Source of the DNA: Chryseobacterium gleum
GTDB lineage: Bacteria; Bacteroidota; Bacteroidia; Flavobacteriales; Weeksellaceae
Direction: 5' to 3'
DNA length: 64,000 nucleotides
NCBI RefSeq assembly: GCF_900636535.1
Contig: NZ_LR134289.1
Coordinates: forward strand, 744,001-808,000
Shown here: positions 16,505-26,300 of the stretch, one piece after another
Position numbering within the stretch: the stretch's first letter is position 1
Layout: every line of letters starts with the position of its first letter
The notes under the pieces: generated by a model
Seen by the model: only the letters and a program-made list of their open reading frames with translations
The model's database searches: none
Told to the model about the DNA's origin: nothing
Position numbers and translations under genes: made by a program

Positions 16505-16860
16505 TACATACTTAATTACCTATGTGCGTAGGTGCTTATATCCGTAGTCAGATACCTATGTGGCTCTGCAAATAGATAGGTAGCTCTGTACCGATATACT
16601 TGGGTAGCTACGCACCTATGCAACAAGCTATCTATGTACCTGAATACATACCTATATCGGTATGCGGGTAAGTAGGTTTGTACGGGCAGACCTACTTACT
16701 TATGTACCTGCATTTGTCCGTACAGGACTGCATAGGCAGGTATCTGAATAGGTACTTTTCTATGTACCTGTTTACTCATTTACCTATCTCGGTATTGAGG
16801 TACTTATGTTGTTACCTGCATAGCTATCTACGCACTTATATCCTTTTGTTGGTACAAAGG
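16505..16860. repeat. Degenerate 12-bp tandem array upstream of parA (centromere/iteron candidate)
   Basis: Cutting the plus strand into 12-mers from 16505 gives about 29 consecutive units, of which the great majority begin with T and about half with TA. Examples are TACCTATGTGCG (16517), TACCTATGTGGC (16553), TACCTATATCGG (16649), TACTTATGTACC (16697) and TACCTATCTCGG (16781). TAGG units alternate with TACC units, so both orientations of a TACCTA/TAGGTA half-site occur in one register. No coding signal explains it; a plus-strand ORF here merely reads Tyr-Leu every four codons. Type I-III plasmid centromeres are built from such 10-12-bp repeats. The centromere function is inferred from its place beside parA. 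Confidence 0.75.
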
Positions 16861-16890
16861 AAAAGAGATAAACAAGCAGTTTTATTTATG

Positions 16891-16925
16891 TGGCAGTGTT
16901 TGGCGTTCATTGGCAGTGTTTGGCA
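16891..16925. repeat. 10-bp-phased TGGC array in the mob-tra control region
   Basis: Four perfect units begin at 16891, 16901, 16911 and 16921: TGGCAGTGTT, TGGCGTTCAT, TGGCAGTGTT, TGGCACTCTG. The array lies between the parA-tra operon (left, minus strand) and the mob operon (right, plus strand). Read toward parA the units are GCCA, the same polarity as at the other operons. It is the cleanest example of the dispersed operator-like element. Confidence 0.75.
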
Positions 16926-17102
16926 CTCTGTTACAGTACAATCCTTTCAGAAAGAGGGCTTTACTTTGTAAAAAGAATTTTATTAACGGATTTATGCAAA
17001 ATCGAATAGACAAATTGGACTTTTACAGCGACGGCTTCGAGCCGTTTTTCCCTGTTAAAATCAATCCGACCGTAGGGAGGATTTTTGTGTTCAACAGAAC
17101 AC

Positions 17103-17158
17103 GGCAAGTTGTGTTTTGAGCATCTCGAAAACTTTTCGGATGCTCAAAACCACTTGCC
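17103..17158. other. oriT: oriT candidate: long inverted repeat upstream of mobA
   Basis: GTTTTGAGCATC (17113-17124) and GATGCTCAAAAC (17139-17150) form a perfect 12-bp inverted repeat. GGCAAGT (17103) and ACTTGCC (17152) extend it outward, and CGAAAA/TTTTCG extends it inward. It lies 65 bp upstream of the mobA start, the usual place for the origin of transfer of MOBP relaxases. A second small hairpin (CGGCTTCGAGCCG) lies near 17032. The nick site itself cannot be placed by eye. Confidence 0.5.
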
Positions 17159-17222
17159 CTTGCAGGGAGCAGAAAACGTCCTCCGAAGTCGGCGTTTTTG
17201 TGTGAATTAAAATGGCTTAGTG

Positions 17223-17660
17223 ATGAATGAGAACAGCAAAAAACAGTTAAAAAAGACGGGGCGACCGCTTAAAAACGACCCTGCGAAAATCCGCTACACG
17301 ATTTCTTTTAACGAGGAGGAACACGCCCGTTTTCTTGCCCTCTTTGATAAATCGGGTATGCAGATAAAGGCACATTTTATAACGTCTTGCATCTTCAATA
17401 AGACGATAAAATCGGTACATATTGACAAAGGAACAGTTGATTTCTATATGCGACTGACTTCGTTTCACAGTCAATTCCGCTCTATCGGGGTAAACTATAA
17501 TCAGATTGTAAAGCTATTGTACAAGAGTTTTTCCGAGAAAAAGGCATCGGCATACCTGTACAAGTTGGAAAAACAGACGGCAGAAATGGTCGAATTGTTC
17601 AAAAAAGTTGTGGATATAACCGAGGAATTTGATAAAAAATACCTCAAAAAACAGCCTTAA
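17223..17660 (+). CDS. mobA: Mobilisation protein MobA (relaxosome accessory protein)
   Basis: 145 residues from ATG 17223; a GTG directly in front (17220) is an alternative start. A basic N-terminus (KKQLKKTGRPLKNDPAKIRY) leads into TISFNEEEHARFLALFDKSG, a ribbon-helix-helix-like segment. A helical C-terminus follows, with NYNQIVKLLYKSF, typical of BfmA/MobA-type proteins that bind oriT and recruit the relaxase. It lies 2 bp upstream of mobB and just downstream of the oriT candidate. Confidence 0.85.
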   Translation: MNENSKKQLKKTGRPLKNDPAKIRYTISFNEEEHARFLALFDKSGMQIKAHFITSCIFNKTIKSVHIDKGTVDFYMRLTSFHSQFRSIGVNYNQIVKLLYKSFSEKKASAYLYKLEKQTAEMVELFKKVVDITEEFDKKYLKKQP

Positions 17661-17662
17661 AA

Positions 17663-18955
17663 ATGATAGCGAAAATCGGAAGAAGTGCAAATTTATACGG
17701 TGCATTGGCATACAATAATCTGAAAGTTGAAAAGGAAAACGGACAAATTCTGTTTACCAATAAGATTATTGAAACGTCCGACGGGCAATATTCCGTTGCA
17801 CAATTAGCCCAATCTTTTGCTCCTTATCTGTTGGCAAACCAAAATACGGAGAAACATACGTTGCATATTTCGCTCAATCCTGACCCGAAAGATAAGGTCA
17901 GCGACGATACTTACAGGGAAATGGCACAGCAGTATATGAGGGAATTGGGCTACGGCGAACAGCCTTTTGTCGTATTCAAACACACCGATATTGACCGCTC
18001 CCACATTCATATCGTATCGGTTTGCGTGGACGAAAACGGCAAAAAAATCTCTGACAAATTTGAAAAAGTAAGGTCGATGAACATCTGCCGAGAACTCGAA
18101 AAGCAACACAATCTTATACCAGCTACGGACAAGAAACGTCAGCAGAACGACAAAATTTTTAAACCTGTAGATTACAAAGCTGGCGACGTAAAAAGTCAGA
18201 TTGCTTCCATAGTTCGGCACTTACCGAACTATTACCAATTTCAGACTTTGGGAGAATATAATGCTTTGCTATCCCTGTTCAATATTACTACCGAGAAAGT
18301 GGAGGGCGAATTGCAAGGACAGCACCGAGAGGGATTGTTATACATTCCGTTGAACGAGCAGGGCGAAAGAGCCGGACACCCGTTTAAGGCTTCCTTGTTC
18401 GGAAAGAATGCAGGACTACCAGCATTGGAATTGCATTTTGCGAAATGCAAAACGGCTTTAAAAGACCACCCGACCAAGCAGACTTTAAAAGCTGCCGTAA
18501 CGATTGCCCTGCAATCTACGGCTGATGAATTGAGCTTTAAAAAACAGTTAGGCGAGCAAGGTATTAATGTAGTGGTTCGCAGAAACGACACAGGACGTAT
18601 TTACGGCATCACATTTATAGACCACAATTCCAAAACCGTTTGGAATGGTTCACGATTGGCAAAGGAACTTTCAGCCAATACCTTTAATGATTATTGGAAC
18701 AATAACATCAAGCCCGACATCAAAGAGCCTGACGAGCCAAAAGAAAAAATATCCCGTTCACAGGACAAGGAAGATTTACCAGCCGAGAAACCGCACCCTA
18801 TGTTTGAATTTGATAATACCGATAAGAAAGACGACGGATTGATTGAAGCCTTTGGAGGTTTACTTATCCCTGAAGCACAGGGAGAGGATTACGAAGAAAC
18901 GGACTTTGCCAACAAAATGAAGAAAAAGCGGAAACGCAAAAGAGGTCAGCAGTAA
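17663..18955 (+). CDS. mobB: Relaxase MobB (MOBP, PF03432 family)
   Basis: 430 residues. The N-terminal relaxase domain starts MIAKIGRSANLYGALAYN and carries EKHTLHISLNPDP and the metal-binding HxDxxxxHxH pattern in HTDIDRSHIHIV at about 107-118. The catalytic Tyr is probably the one in the first 20 residues (NLYG). The C-terminal third is charged and ends in a Lys/Arg-rich tail (MKKKRKRKRGQQ), suited to DNA or coupling-protein contact. It nicks oriT and pilots the strand. It is intact and follows mobA by 2 bp. Confidence 0.92.
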   Translation: MIAKIGRSANLYGALAYNNLKVEKENGQILFTNKIIETSDGQYSVAQLAQSFAPYLLANQNTEKHTLHISLNPDPKDKVSDDTYREMAQQYMRELGYGEQPFVVFKHTDIDRSHIHIVSVCVDENGKKISDKFEKVRSMNICRELEKQHNLIPATDKKRQQNDKIFKPVDYKAGDVKSQIASIVRHLPNYYQFQTLGEYNALLSLFNITTEKVEGELQGQHREGLLYIPLNEQGERAGHPFKASLFGKNAGLPALELHFAKCKTALKDHPTKQTLKAAVTIALQSTADELSFKKQLGEQGINVVVRRNDTGRIYGITFIDHNSKTVWNGSRLAKELSANTFNDYWNNNIKPDIKEPDEPKEKISRSQDKEDLPAEKPHPMFEFDNTDKKDDGLIEAFGGLLIPEAQGEDYEETDFANKMKKKRKRKRGQQ

Positions 18956-18961
18956 CATTCA

Positions 18962-18995
18962 GCCAAACATCGCCACGTACTGCCATTGACTGCCA
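18962..18995. repeat. 10-bp-phased GCCA array upstream of mobC
   Basis: GCCA on the plus strand begins at 18962, 18972, 18982 and 18992, an exact 10-bp period. It lies just after the mobB stop and 63 bp before the mobC start. Since mobC is on the plus strand, the polarity relative to the gene is the same as at the minus-strand operons. This suggests that mobC has its own regulated promoter. Confidence 0.72.
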
Positions 18996-19057
18996 CAATC
19001 TTATAGCTACACTATACAGCCCATAAATTCACGCCCGAACATTTAAAATTTATCAAA

Positions 19058-21058
19058 ATGCAGGGAGAAGACGATTTGAGAGGCTTAGCTAAGATTATGG
19101 CATTTATGCGAGCCGTAAGCATCATTATAGTATTGATGCACTTGTATTGGTTCTGTTACGGGTTCTTTATACACCGTGGCTGGACATTGGAGATTATCAA
19201 TAAGATTTTGGGGAACTTCAATCGAACAGCAGGACTGTTTGAACATACCTTATATACCAAAGTCTTCGCTTTGGTATTGTTGGCTTTGAGCTGTTTGGGA
19301 ACTAAGGGCGTAAAGGACGAAAAGATTACGTGGGGCAAAATTTATGTGGCTTTGGGTATCGGCTTCGTCCTTTTCTTTTTGAATTTCCCATTATTAAAGC
19401 TACCACTAAACACCGCTACATTTCTCTATATCCTGACTACGGGTTTAGGTTATATCGCTTTAATGGTTGCAGGGGTTTGGATGAGCCGTTTGCTCCGTAG
19501 CAATTTAATGGACGACGTATTCAACAACGAAAACGAGAGCTTCCAGCAGGAAACCAAATTAATGCAGAACGAATACTCGGTTAATCTGCCTACGAAGTTT
19601 TATTACAAAAACAAATGGAATGACGGTTGGATAAATATTGTAAACCCTTTTCGGGCAACGATTGTACTCGGAACCCCCGGTTCAGGTAAATCGTATGCCA
19701 TTGTAAACAATTACATCAAACAACAGATTGAGAAAGGTTTCTCAATGTACATCTACGATTTCAAATTCGACGACCTTTCTACGATTGCCTACAATCACTT
19801 ATTAAAGAACAGGAATAAATACAAAGTACCGCCAAAATTTTACGTGATAAATTTTGACGACCCACGCAAGAGCCACCGTTGCAATCCGCTTAATCCCGAC
19901 TTTATGACGGATATTTCTGATGCCTACGAAGCTGCCTATACGATAATGCTAAACCTCAATAGGTCGTGGATACAGAAGCAAGGGGATTTCTTCGTGGAAA
20001 GCCCAATTATTCTATTGGCAGCTATTATTTGGTACTTAAAAATCTATGAAAACGGCAAATATTGTACGTTCCCACACGCTATTGAATTGCTGAATAAAAA
20101 GTATTCGGACGTTTTTACGATTTTGACTTCTTATTATGAATTGGAGAATTATTTATCTCCTTTCCTCGATGCTTGGCAAGGTGGAGCACAAGACCAATTA
20201 CAGGGGCAGATAGCTTCCGCTAAAATTCCATTGTCAAGAATGATTTCGCCGAGCTTGTATTGGGTTATGACGGGCGACGACTTTTCTTTAGACATCAACA
20301 ACCCTAATGAGCCGAAAATTTTGTGTGTCGGAAACAACCCCGACCGACAAAATATTTATTCGGCAGCTTTGGGTTTGTATAACTCCCGAATTGTCAAACT
20401 CATTAACAAGAAAGGACAGCTAAAAAGTTCGGTCATCATTGACGAGTTGCCGACGATATATTTTAGGGGATTGGATAATCTTATTGCAACAGCGAGAAGT
20501 AATAAAGTAGCTGTGTGCTTAGGTTTTCAGGACTTTTCGCAATTAATCCGTGATTATGGAGATAAGGAAGCTAAAGTCATTCAGAACACGGTCGGGAATA
20601 TTTTTAGTGGTCAGGTTGTCGGAGAAACGGCAAAGAGCCTGTCCGAACGTTTCGGAAAAGTTTTACAAAAACGCCAAAGTATGACGATTAACCGAAATGA
20701 TAAATCAACTTCAATTTCTACACAGTTGGATAGCTTGATACCAGCCTCTAAAATTTCAACCTTAACGCAGGGTATGTTCGTGGGTGCTGTGTCCGATAAC
20801 TTCGATGAGCGTATCGAGCAGAAAATATTCCACGCTGAAATAGTTGTCGATAATGAAAAGGTTGCAGCCGAAACAAAAGCGTATCAGAAGATACCCGAAA
20901 TTTTATCTTTTGTTGATGAAAACGGAGTGGATAATATGAAACGGGATATTGATAAAAACTACCGTCAGATAAAATTAGACATTGTTCATATTGTCGAGAG
21001 TGAAATGGAGCGTATCAAGAACGACCCGAATTTACAGCACTTGATACAGGAGGGATAG
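19058..21058 (+). CDS. mobC: Type IV coupling protein MobC (VirD4/TraG-like ATPase)
   Basis: 666 residues. Membrane segments lie at about 13-35 (VSIIIVLMHLYWFCYGFFI), 63-81, 95-112 and 121-140. A P-loop ATPase domain follows with Walker A LGTPGSGKS at about 204-212, YDFKFDDLSTIAYNHL, and Walker B SSVIIDELPTIYF near 465. It couples the relaxosome to the transfer channel. Canonical CTnDOT order is mobA-mobB-mobC, with the metal cargo beginning right after it. A separate phased array lies upstream. Confidence 0.92.
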   Translation: MQGEDDLRGLAKIMAFMRAVSIIIVLMHLYWFCYGFFIHRGWTLEIINKILGNFNRTAGLFEHTLYTKVFALVLLALSCLGTKGVKDEKITWGKIYVALGIGFVLFFLNFPLLKLPLNTATFLYILTTGLGYIALMVAGVWMSRLLRSNLMDDVFNNENESFQQETKLMQNEYSVNLPTKFYYKNKWNDGWINIVNPFRATIVLGTPGSGKSYAIVNNYIKQQIEKGFSMYIYDFKFDDLSTIAYNHLLKNRNKYKVPPKFYVINFDDPRKSHRCNPLNPDFMTDISDAYEAAYTIMLNLNRSWIQKQGDFFVESPIILLAAIIWYLKIYENGKYCTFPHAIELLNKKYSDVFTILTSYYELENYLSPFLDAWQGGAQDQLQGQIASAKIPLSRMISPSLYWVMTGDDFSLDINNPNEPKILCVGNNPDRQNIYSAALGLYNSRIVKLINKKGQLKSSVIIDELPTIYFRGLDNLIATARSNKVAVCLGFQDFSQLIRDYGDKEAKVIQNTVGNIFSGQVVGETAKSLSERFGKVLQKRQSMTINRNDKSTSISTQLDSLIPASKISTLTQGMFVGAVSDNFDERIEQKIFHAEIVVDNEKVAAETKAYQKIPEILSFVDENGVDNMKRDIDKNYRQIKLDIVHIVESEMERIKNDPNLQHLIQEG

Positions 21059-21130
21059 TTTGGACATATCAAAAAATAAATACGATAATTTAGTTTTTTC
21101 CGGTATCTAAATTCACTTTTTTGCATCGAA

Positions 21131-21164
21131 TTGATACCCAAATGAATTTATTTACATACATTTG
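21131..21164 (+). promoter_or_regulatory. Bacteroidetes promoter at the start of the metal cargo
   Basis: TACATTTG at 21157-21164 fits the -7 consensus, with TTGA at 21131-21134 as a possible -33. The ATG at 21170 is only 5 bp after the box, so the transcript would be almost leaderless. Confidence 0.5.
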
Positions 21165-21169
21165 CGATA

Positions 21170-21580
21170 ATGTTGCGTAAGTATTCTGCCATATTGTTTT
21201 TAGTTGTTGCCCAAATTGTAATTTTGGGTCACGGCATTGTATCGCACCACCACCACGCTGACATCGTTAATGATGGGCATCATAATGGTAAAAATAGCCA
21301 TCATAAAGACAGTAAGGAAACACCATTAGAGCTTGCTTTCTCCGGTTTTATACACGCTGGCGAACACGTTTCTTTTACCAATTCTGACGAAACAAGAGTT
21401 GTCATATCAAAGGACGATGTAAAATCAGTAAAGGCTTTGCCTGTCGATTTTACCAAGCCTGTTGAATATATCGTAGTCTATCAGAAACACACGTTTCCAC
21501 CCGATAGGCATATCATTTACTTACCACCGCTCCACGGAGCATATACCCTTCGGGGTCCTCCCTCTTTCATCGTTGCTTAA
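21170..21580 (+). CDS. His-rich exported protein at the head of the metal cargo
   Basis: 136 residues. A hydrophobic signal or anchor (ILFLVVAQIVILGHGIVS) is directly followed by SHHHHADIVNDGHHNGKNSHHKD, so the mature N-terminus is a dense His cluster. The rest has no recognised domain; the C-terminus is Pro-rich (FPPDRHIIYLPPLHGAYTLRGPP). It likely binds a divalent metal in the periplasm. It opens the cargo cluster directly behind a TAnnTTTG box. A distant analogue of similar size, without the His cluster, precedes the chromosomal czcA at 54421. Confidence 0.75.
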   Translation: MLRKYSAILFLVVAQIVILGHGIVSHHHHADIVNDGHHNGKNSHHKDSKETPLELAFSGFIHAGEHVSFTNSDETRVVISKDDVKSVKALPVDFTKPVEYIVVYQKHTFPPDRHIIYLPPLHGAYTLRGPPSFIVA

Positions 21581-21671
21581 CTTTCAATTCTCCGAAAGTT
21601 AAAATTTGAGTTATGCCCAAAATTCAATGGGCAGGTTATTTCTTTATTAATTATCAAATTTTATTTTAACG

Positions 21672-21935
21672 ATGAAAAAATCATTCATTATAGCGGCTTT
21701 TGCTGCACTTACATTTGTAGCTTGCAATAACAGTGGAAAATCTTCTTCCGACAATTCCAATACAGAACAAGAGCAGTCAGCTCCGGTAGTCAATCAAGAC
21801 AGCATTGACAAGGCTCACGGTCATTCGCACGACCCTAACGGCGGACATACCGCACCGGCAGCAAAACAAGACAGTTCTAAGGTTGCACCTGTTAATCAGG
21901 ATAGTATTGATAAAGCTCACGGACATAAGCATTAA
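21672..21935 (+). CDS. Small His-rich lipoprotein with a repeated metal-binding motif
   Basis: 87 residues. A lipoprotein signal with lipobox FVAC (cysteine near residue 18) is followed by a Ser/Asn-rich linker. NQDSIDKAHGHSHDPNGGH then recurs as NQDSIDKAHGHKH at the C-terminus, an internal duplication. The AHGH endings suggest metal binding at the outer leaflet or periplasm. No known family comes to mind. It lies between the exported His-rich protein and a HupE/UreJ-like membrane protein. Confidence 0.75.
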   Translation: MKKSFIIAAFAALTFVACNNSGKSSSDNSNTEQEQSAPVVNQDSIDKAHGHSHDPNGGHTAPAAKQDSSKVAPVNQDSIDKAHGHKH

Positions 21936-22054
21936 TTAATTTTTTAAGCAACGTTTTTCAATCATTGCGGTCAGGGCTTTGGCTATAATGTATTGCATAC
22001 ACCTGTATGCAATACAGCCGGGCTTGTACTGCCTAACTTAAAAATTCAATTATA

Positions 22055-22738
22055 ATGCGGTATATAAAAGTAGTTTTATCAATAGTGCTGTTGCTATTGG
22101 TAACAGGCTCGGTGTATGCTCACGGTGTAGATGAGGATACCCAAACTTTCCTCAGTGGAAATTCAGGCGTTGCCTTTGTACCCTTTTTGTACATAGGAGC
22201 CAAACATATGTTGACGGGATATGACCATTTATTATTTCTCGTAGGGGTTATATTTTTCCTTTACCGTCCGAAAGAAGTATTGCTGTATGTGAGCTTTTTT
22301 ACCATTGGACACAGTATTACCCTCTTGTTGGGCGTATTGGCAGATATGGCAATCAATGCTTACCTGATTGATGCAATCATAGCCTTGTCCATTGTGTATA
22401 AGGGCTTCGATAATTTGGGTGGCTTTCAAAGGTTCTTGGGGTATCAGCCCAATACCAAAGCGGCTGTTTTAATCTTCGGACTTTTTCACGGCTTTGGTTT
22501 AGCCAGTAAATTACAGGAATTGAGTTTTGACCGTACCGGATTGTTGACCAACCTACTTGGTTTTAATATCGGTGTAGAAATAGGTCAGTTCATAGCCTTA
22601 GCCCTTGTATTATTTATTATCACTAATTGGAGAAGGTCACCGAGTTTTCTCAAATTCTCGACAGTTACCAATATGTTGCTTATGGCAGCAGGTTTTTTAT
22701 TGTTCGGCTATCAGTTGGTCGGTTATTTTAATTCTTAA
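22055..22738 (+). CDS. hupE: HupE/UreJ-family membrane protein (putative nickel/cobalt handling)
   Basis: 227 residues with a signal-like start (VVLSIVLLLLVTGSVYAHG) and about six membrane segments. IGAKHMLTGYDHLLFLVGVIFF and FTIGHSITLLLG carry the conserved His/Asp residues of HupE/UreJ_2 proteins, and LIFGLFHGFGLASKLQ carries another His pair. The family is linked to nickel, cobalt or hydrogenase/urease metal supply. Here it sits among efflux genes, so a role in metal resistance is more likely than enzyme maturation. Confidence 0.85.
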   Translation: MRYIKVVLSIVLLLLVTGSVYAHGVDEDTQTFLSGNSGVAFVPFLYIGAKHMLTGYDHLLFLVGVIFFLYRPKEVLLYVSFFTIGHSITLLLGVLADMAINAYLIDAIIALSIVYKGFDNLGGFQRFLGYQPNTKAAVLIFGLFHGFGLASKLQELSFDRTGLLTNLLGFNIGVEIGQFIALALVLFIITNWRRSPSFLKFSTVTNMLLMAAGFLLFGYQLVGYFNS

Positions 22739-22749
22739 AAATTATCAAA

Positions 22750-23356
22750 ATGTCAGAAATAGCACATCAAATCTTAGATAAGAAATCTATCATTAAGCAG
22801 GTCATCTATGCTTTAATTATAGGAGCGGTACTTCTTGTTAGTGCCGTATTACCGGCAGAATACGGTATAGACCCTTTGGGTATCGGTAAAGCAACCGGTT
22901 TTAGCAATTATATGTTGGTGACGGCGGTTCGGAAACGCTTGCTTCGGGACCACATAAAATATTGCAATTGGAAAACGTAGGTTCTCCGGCAGATGTAGCC
23001 AAACCTGCGGCAGCAGATAATCCGCCACCCGCTACCCAGCTCGCAGAGCGGACAGACGAAGTAAGTGTCGTTATTCCGGCAGGCGAAGGATTGGAATATA
23101 AGATAAATATGTTGAAGCACGGTCAGTTGAAGTACGAATGGATTACCGATAAAGGAGAACTATACTTTGATTTTCACGGAGAGGTTAAGAACAACAGCAA
23201 CTATTTTGAAAGCTACACCATTGCCTATTCCAACAATATGGTGGGTCATTGCTCGCTCCGTTTGAAGGTCCGCAAGGATGGTACTTCAAAAACAATTCAA
23301 ATGAGGACATCACTGTCAAAATCAGAATGAAAGGACAGTATCTCCTTAAACAATAA
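22750..23356 (+). pseudogene. Membrane-anchored cargo protein with two single-base frameshifts
   Basis: An open frame from ATG 22750 has an anchor (QVIYALIIGAVLLVSAVLPAEYG) and then leaves frame near 22904. The +1 frame continues sensibly as YVGDGGSETLASGPHKILQLENVG. Near 23246 a second shift occurs; the next frame reads LLAPFEGPQGWYFKNNS and ends VKIRMKGQYLLKQ at 23356. Restoring one base at each place gives a single protein of about 200 residues with one membrane helix and a soluble domain. I recognise no named family. It is either decayed or affected by sequencing errors. Confidence 0.7.
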
Positions 23357-23377
23357 CTATTCTAATAACATTATGGT

Positions 23378-26300
23378 ATGTTAAATAACATCATTCATTT
23401 TTCAATCAAGAATAAGTTGATAATAGGATTATTTACCCTGGCATTAATTTGCTGGGGTACGTACTCCCTTACCAAACTTCCTATTGATGCCACACCCGAT
23501 ATCACGGATAATCAGGTGATGGTCATTACTGTATCGCCTACATTGGCGGCACAGGAGGTGGAACAGCTTGTAACCTTTCCGGTGGAGCAGACAATGGTCA
23601 GTATTCCCGGTATTAAGGATATGCGTTCCTTTTCCCGTTTCGGGCTTTCAATCGTAACCATTGTATTTAAAGAAAATGTTGACATCTATTGGGGACGACA
23701 GCAGGTACAGGAAAGATTGACCATAGCGGAAAAAAGTATTCCCGAGGGTGTCGGTACACCCGAAATGGCTCCGGTAACTACCGGTCTTGGGGAAATCTAT
23801 CAATACAGCATTCACCCCAAAAAAGGTTATGAAGACAAGTACGATGCCACTGAATTAAGAACTATTCAGGATTGGATTATTAAACGGCAATTATTAGGTA
23901 CGCCCGGCGTTGCAGAAGTAAGCGGCTTCGGTGGATTTGTAAAGCAATACGAAATCGCTATCGAGCCTGACAGGCTTGCCAGCCAGAACATCAATATCTC
24001 CGATATTTTCACGGCATTGGAGAAGAACAACCAGAATACCGGTGGTGCTTACATTGATAAAGGTCCTAATGCTTACTTTATCCGAAGCGAAGGCTTGGTA
24101 AAGAACATCGAGGAAATCAAAAAAATAGTGGTCAAAAACGAAGCTGGCGTACCTATTCTTTTAAGAGATGTAGCCGAAGTACGGTTTGGAAACGGACCGA
24201 GATACGGAGCAGCCACCCGTAATGGTGAGGGCGAAACTGTAACAGGGGTAGTGATGATGCTTAAAGGAGCTAATTCATCTGAAGTAATTACCAATGTAAA
24301 GGCTAAGGTAGCAGAAATAGAAAGCAGCTTGCCTGAAGGTGTGGAAATTGAGCCTTTTCTTGACCGTAAAAAGCTGGTGGACGGAGCTATTTCTACCGTT
24401 TCAACCAACCTGATTGAAGGTGCATTAATCGTGATTTTTGTACTGATACTTTTCTTAGGAAACCTGCGTGGCGGGCTTGTGGTCGCTTCCGTAATTCCAT
24501 TGGCAATGTTGTTCGCCATATCTATGATGAACCTCTTTGGCGTATCGGGCAACCTGATGAGCTTGGGAGCGATAGACTTTGGTATCATCGTGGACGGGAC
24601 AGTTATCATCGTCGAGGCTGTGCTGCATCGAATAACGGGAAGTAAAGACCGGTACGGAGGTGTGGCAAAACTGACACAGGAGCAAATGGATGAAGAAGTC
24701 TATCAATCGTCCCGTAAAATACGCTCTGCGGCTGCATTCGGTGAGATTATCATTCTGATTGTATACCTGCCATTATTAGCGTTGGTAGGTGTAGAAGGTA
24801 AAATGTTCGGACCAATGGCACAGACTGTTTCTTTTGCCATTTTAGGAGCTTTCTTGCTTTCGTTTACCTATGTACCGATGATGTCGGCTTTGGTGTTGAG
24901 CAAGAAAACAACCCATAAGGAAAACTTCTCCGACAGAATGATGAAGGCTATTCAGAGAGTTTATACGCCTATCATCGAGGGAGCAATGAAAATGAAATTA
25001 TTGGTCGTTTCTATTGCAGTAGGTCTTTTCATCATTACACTTTTTGTATTCAACCGTATGGGTGCAGAATTTATACCTCAGTTGGATGAGGGTGATTTTG
25101 CGGTAGAAACAAGGGTTCCGGTCGGTAGCTCTATCAACCAATTGATAGATGTTTCACAGAAAGCCCAAACTATCCTGCGGAAGAACTATCCCGAAGTAGA
25201 AGAAGTAGTAAATAAAATCGGTTCGGGGGAAATTCCCACAGACCCGATGCCTATTGAAGCGGGCGATATGATAGTGAAACTAAAGCCGAAAAAGGAATGG
25301 ACAAGTGCCAAAGACAGAGAAGAACTGATAGAAAAAATGCAGGCTGACCTATCTGTTATCCCTAACGCTACATTTAGTTTCCAGCAACCTATACAGATGC
25401 GTTTCAATGAGTTGCTTACAGGAGCAAAACAGGACGTGGTTCTAAAAATCTATGGAGAAGATTTGGACGTACTATCAGACCTTGCTTCGGATGTGGGTCG
25501 TAAAATAAAAAATGTCGAAGGTGTAGAAGATTTATATGTAGAGGAAATAACAGGTTTGCCACAAATCAGCATACAGTTTAACAGGGATAAGATAGCACAG
25601 TACGGAATGAATATCGAAGACGTAAACAGTGCCATTGAAACAGGATTTGCAGGTAAAGCAGCAGGTTTGGTATATGAAGGCGAAAGACGGTTTGACTTGG
25701 TGGTAAGGCTGGATAATGCTTCAAGAGCAGATATTACGGATGTTCAGAATTTATTTGTAAGTACGCCCACAGGTCAGCAAATTCCTCTAAGTGAAGTAGC
25801 AGATATTTCATACAAACCGGGTCCGGTACAAATCCAAAGAGATAATGCCAAAAGACGGATTACACTTGGTTTCAACGTAAGAAACAGGGATGTAAAAAGT
25901 ATCGTGAACGATATTCAGGATATTGTGGGAGCAAAAGTAAAAATGCCTGCGGGCTATCATATCACCTACGGCGGACAATTTAAAAACCTCGAAGAAGCCA
26001 ATGCGAGGCTTGCAGTAGCATTGCCGGTGGCACTCTTACTGATTTTACTATTGCTGTACTTTACGTTCCGTTCGGTAAAACAAGGTCTATTGATATTTAC
26101 TGCAATTCCGTTATCGGCGATAGGTGGTGTATTTGCTTTGCTCATCAGGGATATGCCTTTCAGTATCTCCGCCGGTGTAGGTTTTATTGCGTTATTCGGT
26201 GTTGCTGTTTTGAACGGGATTGTATTGATTGCAGAGTTCAACCGTTTGGCTAAGGAAGGGGTTAATGATATTTACGAAAGGGTTCGGATTGGTACACGGG

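Noticed and set aside
16505..16860. CRISPR array
   Set aside because: Units are 12 bp, degenerate and contiguous without unique spacers, and no cas genes are present.
16678..16971. Plus-strand ORF with Tyr-Leu about every four residues
   Set aside because: The periodic pattern is the 12-bp DNA array read in frame; there is no start signal or family resemblance.
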